A stretch of DNA of 64,000 nt from assembly GCA_000727475.1 (NCBI GenBank), contig KL647293.1, positions 4,190,012 to 4,254,011 of the forward strand. Direction: 5' to 3'. The notes beneath the pieces were generated by a model. That model searched no databases. It was not told the DNA's origin and saw only the letters and a list, made by a program, of their open reading frames with translations. Below, one piece after another: positions 54,697 through 64,000 of this stretch (within the stretch, counting starts at the first letter, position 1; each line of letters begins with the position of its first letter). Origin of the DNA: Sarcocystis neurona (Eukaryota > Apicomplexa > Conoidasida > Eucoccidiorida > Sarcocystidae). Made by a program: the position numbers and the translations under genes.

Positions 54697-57434
54697 TCAG
54701 TTTCTCAGGGGCGACAGCCAGAAATTTGTAGCCTCTGCAGTAACAGCGGGATGATGACTGCGGTAGCTCCAAGCGTCGAAACCCTGTGCAGCGGAGGTAG
54801 CCGCAGCAGCTGCGCTAGGGCAACACTGCCTGCGGCTGCATCCCCGGGACTTCTGCAACTGTGGGAGTGGCACTGCTTGTCGAATAGCTGTACTCTGCAC
54901 TGCGTCAGAGGCTACAGTCAGATGCTGAATAAGCCTCAGTTGCTCCTGTAGCCTTTGATGGGTGCCTCTCTTCGAGCGCGGATCCCTCTGATCAGGGCTG
55001 GTGTCGGGATCCGTTTTGTAATACGTGCCTTTGTCTCCCTCTGGATGATTCTCGTCTACATTATATAACACTTCCTTTCCACATCATATAGCTACCTCCG
55101 GAGGACTTTTAGACGCAGAGCGGCTTGTCAATATTTTGCCGCAGACCTCTGGAGTGAGCATATTCCTCCCTACGTCAGGGCGTACAGAAACGCGCGCCCA
55201 CGTAGTGAAGCGCGCTACGTGAAGCGCGCTACGTGAGTGGCCGTTTCTGTACAAACTCCGAAGCCCGTGCCTGCTGCTTTCAGAGTACTGAGTAGAACGC
55301 ACGAGTAGGCCCGCACGCCGGTGGCCCACTAGTCCTCGAACGGGAGCCACAATACAGCAGGTGCGCCGCTTCTCGTGTTCGCTTTGGAGGCACTGCGTCA
55401 GTGTGCCTGAAGGAAAGTTTCTGAATGTTGTTGATGTTGATCTCTGTTGCTGCCCTAAGTGGCAAAGGTGTAACGGGGAAGTCCGGCTGGTGATAAAACA
55501 AAGACTTTGTTCAGTGTGCAGCATGAACTCAAGTGTTGCTATGCCAGCGGACGCGGTGGGGGCGCCGGTGGGTGCTCCCATGTGTCTGCTGAGGTGCACG
55601 TACCGTCTGACCTGTGGCTGCCACAGCTGGCGATACTTAACGCGCTGCTACAGCTGCTAGCAGCAGCAGCCTACTGCTGCTTGAGGGGACAGGCTCTTGC
55701 TGAAGCTGCTGATATTCACAATTCTGCTGCTTCTCAAGCGGCGGAGCTGCTGGGACTGACCAGTGTTGCTGAACCTACGGGCCTTGCGAAGACTGTTGCA
55801 CGTCTCAGATCCGCGCCGCTGCCGCTATCCGTGGACGATTCTGTATTGCGGCTGTCTGTATGCGTCGTTTCACCGCAGCGGGCAGTAACACTATTTTTGT
55901 TCTCCGGCCGCCGCACGTCTCGTAGGTGCCACTGCTGCCACGCTACATGATAAGCACCCCCGGCAGAAAGGCCAGTCTTCGAGTCCTCATACCTGTATAC
56001 GCACACCAGGTCGTAAATGTGTTCTGTACGACAAGAGGGTGAAGCAGCCAAACATCTGTGGATCTGATTGCAAAGCAGTGTTGTCGCACCATGAAGCAGC
56101 GAAACATCTGTGTGTTCGCTTGACAAGCAGTGTTGTCGCAGCATATCGGTCGCGGAAGGCGTCGCAGCAACGAAAACGCAACCTTTTCAAGACTCCCCAA
56201 AAAAAGGGAACCTAGACAGAAGTATTGGCGTGCACAGACTGCAACAGTGTTTCCCTACGAGTCACGACGTACATACCACGCGTGTGTGTTCACGGAAGAC
56301 GTCTGCGTATTTGCAGGAAGACTTGTGCTAAAGTACCAACCACAAAGGCTGTTTAGCTACCAGCATCATTCCTGTAGCATGCACAGACGAGTTAGCAGCG
56401 TCACGTGGGTGGGGTGGCCATCACAAGGACGCGCGTGTAATTAGCATGAAGAGAGGCTTGTCAGATGTAGGCGCAGCTGGTGCTGCCGCCTGCATTCCTG
56501 CGCAACCGCTATTGGTTGCTATGCCTGTGAAGTTTCGATAGCACCAAAGATAAGCTCGTCCGACGTAGCTCCGCCTGCGTCGTATACTTTACCGTAACCA
56601 CAGGATTCATATGCAGATAAGACTTTGCAGAAGTGCATCAGTGGTAGGAGGAGATGTGGAATTTTGGTGCTGCTGTGTGTGCATATGTATATCCATGTAT
56701 CTCTCTCTCTCTGTATATATATATATATGTATGTGCGAGTGGCTCTGGGCAAAACCGTGGGGCAAATCCGCATGCAGGGAAGTTGTTAGCAAGTGACGAA
56801 GTTCTTGGCTGCATGCGTAGCTGCTGTTCCTCCGCGTGGCTCTGTACATAGACAAGGCAGCAAAACGACGTGGTGTTGCTGCTGCGGCTGCTTTTGCATG
56901 TACGATTGCGCGGCAGCAGCAGGCGTGAGTTACCCTCTGTGGCCTGGAGGCAGTGGTACAGCAGCTGCAGGAAGCCGTAAGGCACGCTGCTGTACTCGTG
57001 TACCTGCGTCTGTGTGCGTGCGTGTGGTGGGGTGTACGCGTACGTATTTTACCGTTGCACGTACAACGTTCCACAGTAGCTGTGTGTCTGCGTGTCAAGT
57101 TCACGCATGCATTTTTACCTTCACTGCAATTACAATGGACTGGGCAGGAAGTCTTTATTGCTTCATACGTGCTCTCAAAGTGTAGATTCAGGCCGTGCTT
57201 CCCGGCTGCATTTCTGTAGGAGTCTGCCACGAACAAGCTACCGCTTCCGATGAAAGTCGCTTCTCGCTGCTGCCACGCTCGTCGTCTTGCTGCGGCACCT
57301 CGCATGCTACTACTGTCCGTGCGACACCTGTGCGTAGAGGAAGTGGCGCAGCACCGGTCATCTGCAGGGGCTGGTGGACATCTGCCTAGTGAGAGCTGTG
57401 CCGCAGCCCGTCTGATATGCAGACGGTTGTTCAT
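54697..57434 (-). CDS. Multi-exon minus-strand gene, unidentified
   Basis: Exon a 57119-57434 starts at an ATG and contains REATFIGSGSLFVADSYRNA, then HGLNLHFESTYEAIKTSCPV. It ends GAAG|GTAAAA in phase 1. Exon b starts at 56182 after CTTGAAAAG in phase 1 and contains VFVAATPSATDMLRQHCLSS, then EHIYDLVCVYRYEDSKTG. It ends either at a CAG|GTATGA donor near 56000 or at its stop, 55734. Exon c starts near 55647 after CAGCTGTAG (RVKYRQLWQPQVRRYVHLS) and stays open to a TGA at 55084-55086. The same frame then resumes and runs to 54697 (YNVDENHPEGDKGTYYKTDP, then RQAVPLPQLQKSRGCS). The b-c junction phase is unresolved. No domain is recognised. The a-b join is the best supported part. Confidence 0.4.
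56039..56143. repeat. 52-bp tandem duplication inside exon b
   Basis: Two copies share TGAAGCAGC, AAACATCTGTG and AAGCAGTGTTGTCGCA with several differences between. On the minus strand each encodes a similar segment containing LLC or LSS and a CL(A/S)(A/S) run, so the repeat is carried into the candidate protein. Confidence 0.7.
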
Positions 57435-57718
57435 CGAAGCACTCGTTGTTGATTCTTCTTCTGCTGCAGCACCACAGCGATTGGTCTTTCTTCAAAGTAG
57501 TGAAACGCCTCCAGAATGTAGGTTTTAATCGGTAAGGCAGGAGTAGTGCCTGTCCTCTTCCCTTGTACACATGCTGAGCAACGCGTCACGTAATTAACCA
57601 GCAGCTGCAAAGTCAGTTCGTGGTAGTATGGAATTCTTCTACAACCCGTCGCATTATTGACTAGCAGCGGGGTAACCGGCTGCGGGTGATACAGAATTCT
57701 TCTACACCTTATTGAGTA

Positions 57719-58409
57719 CTAGCAGGAACTCTCTTTGCTAGTAGGACCGGCTTCTTCTACCGCAGCAGAAGCTGGGCAAGTCCTCAGTTCGGCGGCAGCT
57801 GAATTTCCTTCCGGAAAGCGAAGCCGGCTGCAACAGGCAAGGTCCCGATGCGAACAAACAGAGCACCGCGCGTGCGGTCGAGAAGCATCATGAAAGCTTC
57901 TGCGCTGCCCGCAGCAGTAGTGGCAAACCTGCTGGTTCTCTGTATAGAGCAAGCAACAGTACCTCTGCTTCCTGCATCAGTACCCATCACTAACAGCGTG
58001 ACGTCTACGGCAATCGTCGCAGCAGCGTCTCTCTTTCACCGGAAGCACCGACAACCTTCTTGACGCTGTCAGCAGGAGAAACTGCTGCAGGATCTGCAGG
58101 GTGAGGAGCTGCAACAGTTGCATCAACGTTCTCAGGAGTGCCACTATGCTGGACAGCAGCACGAGTAGCAGACAGCTGTCGGGGCCAATGGCGGCACCAG
58201 TATCTGTGTATAGTCGAGTTATGATACACCGCTTTTGGACAAATCAGATAAGGCAGGCAAATGTGAGAGCAGTGACAGCAGCAGCAGCAGCAAACGAAGC
58301 ACCGAAGGCTCGCAGCACAAAAGTTTGAAGAAGTGATACGTTCCTTATCATTTAGAGATTGTGTCGCAGGCGACCGATACAAGTGCACCTTACTAATAAA
58401 AGTGAGCAC
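57719..58409 (-). CDS. Candidate gene with a 37-nt intron, Cys-rich C terminus
   Basis: The upstream frame (about 58409 to 58009; STIHRYWCRHWPRQLSATRA, then PADSVKKVVGASGERETLL) ends TTGCC|GTAGAC in phase 2. The frame resumes at 57971 after GATGCAG in phase 2. It reads KQRYCCLLYTENQQVCHYCC, then ASRPHARCSVCSHRDLACC, and ends at a TAG at 57719. The intervening GT-AG segment is only 37 nt. The Cys/His pairs look zinc-binding but match no family I know. A competing frame (57784-57990) is also open. The start codon was not determined. Confidence 0.35.
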
Positions 58410-58678
58410 ACCTCTTCATGCGATACCTCCCAGCATGTGTTGTGGCCTGTCTAGGAGACGGAGAGGAGACAGAGGGCTCCACGCTAGAATGGCTGCTCGT
58501 CTGCTTATTACAAGGAGTGGAGAGAGGGGGCTTCTTTTCAAGGGAAGAAGAATGTGGCAGCCAACGCAGCAAGGGTTTCCTTCCAGTCGGTCGCATTGTA
58601 GCAATTTAGCCAGTGCGGTGAGAAGACGGATGTGACACGGCACCACCGCAAAGAACATACTCTCCTAACTTATTCTGC

Positions 58679-59437
58679 CTATCTCCTGCGTAGACAAATA
58701 GGCTGCCTCCGCGTCGGAAAAGCCGTCTCTGTCCCCGTCGCCGTGCACACAAAGCTACGCAGATCCCAACGCATCCCATCGCTCATTCCGTCTGCGTGCG
58801 ACAGAAACCGCGAGGAAGCGGTAGCAATGGCAGGCAAAAAACCAGCTGCGGGTGCTGCGGAAGCGGCTGGCCCTAGCGCAACACGCTGTTGTAGCACCGT
58901 CATTACCAGCAGGAGCGTCAGGAAGGTGGGCGGACCGGGCTGACTAGCAGGCACGGCAGCAGCCTCACCAGCAGTCACAACAGAAAAGTAAGTCGGGACA
59001 GGGGCAGCGACACACGAACAGGAAGAGTAGCTTCTGCAGCAGCCGCGCAGCAGGTACTTCTTGCGGAAAGCCTCGGCAACAGCAGCGGCACAAGGAGTGT
59101 TATGTTGTAACATAACAACAGCAGCAGCGCAGGGGCGGCACACAGTGGACAAAAGGAGCTGCATGCGCATGCAAAGACAGCATCAGTCGTGAAAAAAGGT
59201 CAGAGCCGAGGAGCAGGCTTGCGAGGACGGTGCGTTTCTTAGAAACACAGCGGCTCGAGAGAAGTATTTTGCAACTTTCTTTTCTGTCTTATCTGTCTTA
59301 AAGGCCACGCGCAACATTCGTGGCATCAGAGCTGCCCGGTGCATTTCCTCCCCAAAACGTAGTACATTACTATCTATTCTTTCTGTTCTCCTCCCCAAGG
59401 CAGCCGCGTATTTGCCGTATGAACTGCGGCAAAGCAA
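58679..59437 (-). CDS. Minus-strand ORF broken by one TGA
   Basis: The frame 59437-59186 (SYGKYAAALGRRTERIDSNV, then RVAFKTDKTEKKVAKYFSRA) meets a TGA at 59183-59185. It continues without another stop to 58679. The second part has its own ATG at 59170 (MRMQLLLSTVCRPCAAAVVM) and could stand alone as a 163-residue protein with a presequence-like start and one hydrophobic segment (PPTFLTLLLVMTVLQQRVAL). A plus frame (58632-58943) overlaps the end. No family is recognised. Confidence 0.35.
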
Positions 59438-59937
59438 GAGAACCGCCTTGCCTACCCCATCCCCGTTGTGATGCTGCTGCTGGAACGACGGGGGCCACTA
59501 CTACTGCTGCTAATGCTGCTGCTGCTGCTGCCGCACACACGGATCTGGCTCTTACACCGACGCAGGTGCATATACGTGTATATTTGTTGCGAACAGCTGT
59601 CCGCGCTCGAAGATAAACCCACCCACTGTTGAAACAGTGAGGCAGAGACTCACGCCAGAATCATCGGTACACACGCAGGTCTTTTGCATGCGTGATGTAG
59701 ATCTGCATTCAAAACATACGTATACCTATATATTTACATGGAGCACATATATCCTCTAGACACACACACACACACATACGCACACGTACAGGCACTATAT
59801 ATTAGCTCTGTGTAAATAGCGCAGGTAGTGCCGTGCCGGTGGCTGCTGTCCACAGGCAAGGCTCCTCAGGGCGAGTCACAGAAGCGTCAGGTAGGTTGAG
59901 AGGCATTGACTAAAACGGAGAAGTTGTTGTCAAGCAG

Positions 59938-60710
59938 TATATAGCAGAGTGTTCATGGGCCTTTCTACTAGAGAGACAGGAGGAAGGACGCCTTTTAGTA
60001 AAGCGCAGTACCCTCCATAGGCAAAGGACAAGACCAAGTAAGCATGCAGCCTCATATTACGACAGGCGTACAGACACCGTGTGCGCGCTAAAGCAGACCC
60101 AGGCTTTTCTGTTGCAGCAGGTGAAGGAGACAGCACGAGCCAGACACACACAGAGCAGCAGACACTACTTCTCCTGCTGCTGTAGCAGCGGCAGCTGCAT
60201 CTGCGCGCGCGTCCTGTATACACAGAGCAGCTGATACTTTGTCTGCTGCTGCTAGAACAGCGGCAGCTGCATCTGCGCACGCGTCTTATACGCACAGAGC
60301 AGCAGGTATTTCTTCTCCTGGATCTGCTTGCATCACTGCAGTTGCGGCAGCTGCTTCTGCGCCGGGAAAGCAGCTCCATGCAGCAGCAACAGCAGCAGCG
60401 GCAGCAACGCGTTCTCCTCTTCTAGCTCCTGCAGCTGCAGAGGAGCAACACGGCGTGTACGAGAAGGACAACCGCAGCACCTATGACTGCAGCGGCAACG
60501 TAGCAGCTCCCAGCACGACAGCAGCAGCACGACAACTGACTGCATGCCGGGGCCGCCGTTGCTGCTCGGCAGCAGCAGGTGCGGCTCATAAGCGTCCTGC
60601 GTCAGCAACTGCTGTGGCACGGGGGCTGCTGTTGTCTAGCAAGCAGCAGCTGAAGCATCAGTTGTGTGTGTGGGCGAAAAGCTTCTCGCTTGGAAAAAAT
60701 GGAAGCAGGT
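59938..60710 (+). CDS. Coding-like region upstream of the Ala/Gln-rich gene
   Basis: Two overlapping plus frames are protein-like. The first, 59938-60120, follows a GTTGTTGTCAAGCAG acceptor (ECSWAFLLERQEEGRLLVKR, then YYDRRTDTVCALKQTQAFLL) and ends CAG|GTGAAG. The second, from about 60032 to a TAG at 60712, is Ala-rich with a repeated THRAA segment, then EEQHGVYEKDNRSTYDCSGN. It ends at AGCAG|GTAGCA (60710) in phase 2, which fits a CTGGCTAG acceptor at 60799 into the frame of the gene downstream. It may therefore be a 5' exon of that gene. Confidence 0.4.
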
Positions 60711-63444
60711 AGCATCGGCGTGCTTCGTAGTCTTCGTCTTCGTTGCGGAAAAAGAAGCTTTTCAAGTTGTAAAGTTCCACTGGCACTGCTGCTGGCTAGC
60801 CACAGACGCTGCAGCGCTGCTGCAGCTGCCCTTCGCCCCGGGGTCGGGGCGCCGCCAAAGACAGCAGCACGGCGTCGTGCAACATCAACAACATCAGCAG
60901 CTCGTCGCGCAGCAGCAGCAGGTCCTCCTGCAGTAGCAGCTGTAGGTGGCCTCCGTGCTGCAGCAGCAGCAGCAGAGCGTCGCGGTGCAGCTGCTTCCGT
61001 TTGCGGTTTAACAAGAGCAGCGTGCCGTGCAAAAAGTAGCCAACGGAGGGCAGCAGGAGAGTCTGCAGCAGCCGCGCTAGACGACGACGTGAGAAGGAAC
61101 GCAGCAGCAAGCCGCGCGACCGCAACAGCAGCAAGTACGGACCAGGCAACAGAACATGCCGAGGCAGCACAACCAGCACATCCCGGAGCAGCAGCAGACC
61201 GGCGTGGTACAGCAGCAGCAGACCGGTGTGGTGCAGCAGCAGCAGACCGGTGTGGTGCAGCAGCAGCAGACCGGTGTGGTGCAGCAGCAGCAGGCCGGCG
61301 TGGGGAAGCAGCAGCAGACGAGGATGGCACAGCAGCAGCAGCGCCACCAGGCGGACTTGAGAAAAGAAGATTTATCGAGCGTCCTCTTGGTTGTCTGAAG
61401 CAGAAAGGTGGTGGGACTGCGCAAGGACCTGCCGCGCCAGCAGCAGAAAGCAGACTACGGGTGACGAGTTTCCCCGTCGCAGCAGCAGCAGCGGCAGAAG
61501 CCTACGCACTCCACACTGCAGGCGTAGCAGCAGTCGGCAGTGTCGCTGCGGCCGCAGCACGACACCCCACAAGAAGTGGGGCAGAAGCAGCGGAACAGGC
61601 AGCTGCAGCAAAAGAACAGGATGCGGGGCCAAGAAAAAGCGATTCAGCAGCAGCGGCAGGGGCAGCTGGACACGGAGCAGCAGCAGGAGGGGGAGGAGCA
61701 GTGAGGAACGTCGCAGCAGGAGGAGCGGCAGTGCAAAGAGAAATCAGGCATGGCGACACAGCAGCATCGGAAGTCAAAGAGAAATGGACACTGCAAGCAA
61801 CAGAAGCAGCAGCAGCGACAGATTTGTTGGCGTGCATGCTGCTTCGAGCGCCAGCTCTCTGCAATGCTGAAAGAGTGCCCGCGTGGCAGCTGGCTGCTGG
61901 TGTGTCTACGCGCAGGCCGCTGCCGTCCTCTGCAGCTGCTGCAGACACTCGGTGCTGCTATCCCAGTGCTTCTGCTGCTGTTGCTGCAGCTGCTGCCACG
62001 TGCTTCACTCCTCTGGGCGCAGCGTCTGCTGTGTGCTGCCGCAGCGGAAGCAGGCAGCAGCGTACATTTCACTCGCATGCGTTGTGGAGTGTTGTGCAGG
62101 GCCTGGTGGCCTACTCGGACCTCCGTTATAATGGAGAGCTGCTGCAGCAGCAGAGCCGCAGTCCGGTGAACGTACACCGCAACAGAGGGGGATGCCGCTG
62201 TCGTCTCGGCGGATGGACATTCTCCACCGCCGCTCTTCGCGCTGATCCTGTGGTTGCTGCTGTCACACGAACAACAACGCGTCTACTGAGATGCGTCACG
62301 CTGCAGCAGCAACAGCGGCAACAGCAGCAGCAGCGGCAGATCCCGCAGCAGCTTCTGCAACAGCGCCAGTACCAGCAGCGGTCGCACCTTCGTCAACTGC
62401 ATTCCCTGCCGCAGCCTGGGGGGCTCTTGCAGTCGCGGAAGATGCTTCTCGACCAGCAGCAGGTGGTAAAGCAGCACGAGCAGGAGCAGCACGCTGTTCC
62501 GTGGCAGCAGCAGCAACAGGTGCGTCAGCAGCAGGAGAAGCAGCAGCAGATGCAGCAGGAGCAGCAGCAAGTTGTTGAGCAACAGCAGCGGCGAGTTCAC
62601 CAGCGGGAGGAACAGACGGGTGGTCTGCAACAGCAGGTGGGAACCCAGCAGCAGCAGGTCCAAAAGCAGCGGCAGACGCACCAGCAGATGCAGCAGCTGC
62701 AGCAGCAGCGTAGAAATGAGGGAGGCGCGATTGCAGTCGAGCTGTGGCAGCGGGGAGGCAGCTCGTGTTCAAACGCGACCTACTCTTTCGTTACTTCTTC
62801 TTCCTCCTCTCCTTCTACTTGCCGGCACCGTGGCTGGCTGCAGTCGGTAGCAGCAAGACGGCGGGCTATTGCAGCAGCGCTGCCAAATTACGTTCACGTC
62901 GTGCGGGGGAGAGCGCACCAGCAGATCTACATATACCCCGTCGTCCGCGGTGGTGCAGCAGCAGCGGCAGCAGCTGAACGTCAGTCTGAGCAGCCAACGG
63001 CAGCCTTCTGCGGCAGCAGCGAGGAAGCAGCGCAGCTTATTCGCTTCCTGGCGCCCGATAACGTGTTTGTCTGCGCCACCGAAGAGCAGGGCGCGCGACA
63101 CATCCACCGGCTGCTTCTCCAGCAGCAACAGAGGCAGTACGCCAGGCAGCAGCAGCAGCAGCAGTACGAGCCGCAGCCGGAGGACCAGCGGCAGCTGCAA
63201 CAGCAGAAACAGCAGCAGCAGCGGGAGGCGCAGCAGCGGCAGCATAAGGAAGGGGAGTTGGAGCAGTGGAAGGCAGAAGGCGTGCTGCAGCAGGAGCAGG
63301 AACAAGCGCAGCGGAAAGCACAGGACTTGCACGAGCAGCTGTGGAAGCAGATGCAGCAGCAGCCCGCTTGGACGGAAGCAGCAGCGGGACAGCCTTTTTT
63401 TCAAAGGCCGGCGGATTGTGGAATTCTTTCGCGTATTCATGCAG
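60699..63444 (+). CDS. Large Ala/Gln-rich protein, first or main exon
   Basis: A plus frame is open from after a TGA at 60651 to the window edge at 64000. It has an ATG at 60699 and a strong GCAG|GTAAGT donor at 63444-63445, after which the DNA turns CT-rich and intron-like. The exon encodes 915 residues. The start (MEAGSIGVLRSLRLRCGKRS) is Arg/Ser/Leu-rich like a mitochondrial presequence. Then come Ala-rich repeats with ADRCG units, unique stretches (EIRHGDTAASEVKEKWTLQA; LWSVVQGLVAYSDLRYNGEL; GGWTFSTAALRADPVVAAVT), a Gln-rich block of about 140 residues, and EEAAQLIRFLAPDNVFVCAT followed by a Gln/Glu coiled segment. No domain is recognised. Alternatively 60711-60799 is an intron and the gene starts upstream. 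Confidence 0.6.
61188..61305. repeat. 21-bp in-frame tandem repeat
   Basis: Five to six copies of CAGCAGCAGACCGGTGTGGT plus G lie inside the Ala/Gln-rich gene, in its frame coding for repeated AAADRCG. Because the unit is 21 bp, copy-number change would not shift the frame. Confidence 0.85.
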
Positions 63445-64000
63445 GTAAGTCTGTGCAGCAGAGCGTCACGGCGTGGCGGGGTTTGCTGCTGCCCGTCCGT
63501 CGCCTTCTCCCCAGACCTGCCCTTCTCTCTCCTTGTCTTTCTCTCTCGCTGTTTGTCCCTCCCTTTCGCTGTGTTCCCCTCTCGTTCTTTTTTGTTCTCT
63601 ATCTCTCCTGTCCCTTTCTCTCGTTGAGTTCTTCTCTTTTCTCTCTGACTGGCTGCGCGCGCATCAGGAGATATTTGTGTCCCGTACATATCTGCGCTCT
63701 GTCTGAGTCGCCGCAGCGTGCGGGTACGAGACGGACGCTCGCAGGAGGCGGCCCTGCGCCTATTTTTATTCTCCGAGTCCACAGGCAGGTGCACGCATAT
63801 GGAGAAGGCATTCGTATTACTGTGGACGTGACTTGCGCGGCACCTGCGCATATTTATATGTATGTGTGTATGTGTATATATATGTATGGAGCACCAGACA
63901 GCAGGAGTGTGTGGGAGACGCACGCACGCGCGCAACAGATTCTTGGTAGCTGCCTGCTCGGGCAGAAAGGGGAGGGGACGTGCCTGAGCTGCAGAGACAC
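63445..64000 (+). other. Probable intron of the Ala/Gln-rich gene, running off the window
   Basis: It begins with a consensus GTAAGT. It is CT-rich to about 63660 and has a TA/TG patch at 63850-63890. The upstream frame stays open by chance through it. No acceptor or further exon was identified before the edge. Confidence 0.5.

Overview
The window is nuclear DNA of a coccidian apicomplexan, most likely Eimeria or a close relative such as Cyclospora. Three things point there. CAG/CTG tracts occur in every frame and encode runs of Ala, Gln, Ser or Leu inside otherwise normal proteins. Introns are large and packed with TA, CA, GATA-like and GA microsatellites. The recognisable proteins include an apicomplexan-type hexose transporter. 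No rRNA, tRNA, CRISPR or bacterial-type operon was seen. Because stop codons are rare in CAG-rich DNA, most long open frames are shadows, so calls rest on homology, splice sites with matching phase, and residue composition.

Three genes are recognised with confidence. (1) 6507-22427, minus: an OLA1/YchF-type GTPase/ATPase in eight exons; all seven junctions agree in phase and give 397 codons, but 92% of the 15.9 kb gene is intron. (2) 50493-52670, minus: a single-exon 725-residue sugar porter. (3) 42337-44163, plus: a DnaJ-type protein whose J domain is split by an Ala-rich insert.

Four further genes are well supported but unnamed or only tentatively named. A two-exon plus-strand gene (1475-2245) encodes an 81-residue single-span membrane protein. 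A four-exon minus-strand gene (36290 to 29369, perhaps to 28652) may be NIP30/FAM192A-like. A plus-strand gene lies head to head with OLA1 (exons from 22981). A long Ala/Gln-rich plus-strand reading frame (60699 onward) stays open to the right edge of the window.

Layout: 0-6.5 kb holds small spliced genes and exon candidates on both strands. 6.5-22.4 kb is OLA1, with repeats filling its introns, including a large inverted repeat in intron 5. 22.9-28.6 kb holds a divergent plus-strand gene and then mostly repeat DNA. 28.6-36.3 kb is the NIP30-like gene. 36.4-42.3 kb holds several small plus-strand ORFs and CAG tracts. 42.3-50 kb is DnaJ followed by a string of plus-strand exon candidates. 50-53 kb is the hexose transporter. 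53-60 kb is dense in unnamed exon candidates on both strands, and 60-64 kb is the Ala/Gln-rich gene.

The named genes are housekeeping functions (translation-linked ATPase, sugar uptake, chaperone), and nothing suggests they form a pathway. The features most worth a second look are the extreme intron expansion in OLA1, the unannotated 81-residue membrane protein, coding regions broken by one in-frame stop (two of them TGA followed by a Cys codon), and possible introns of only 21-37 nt.
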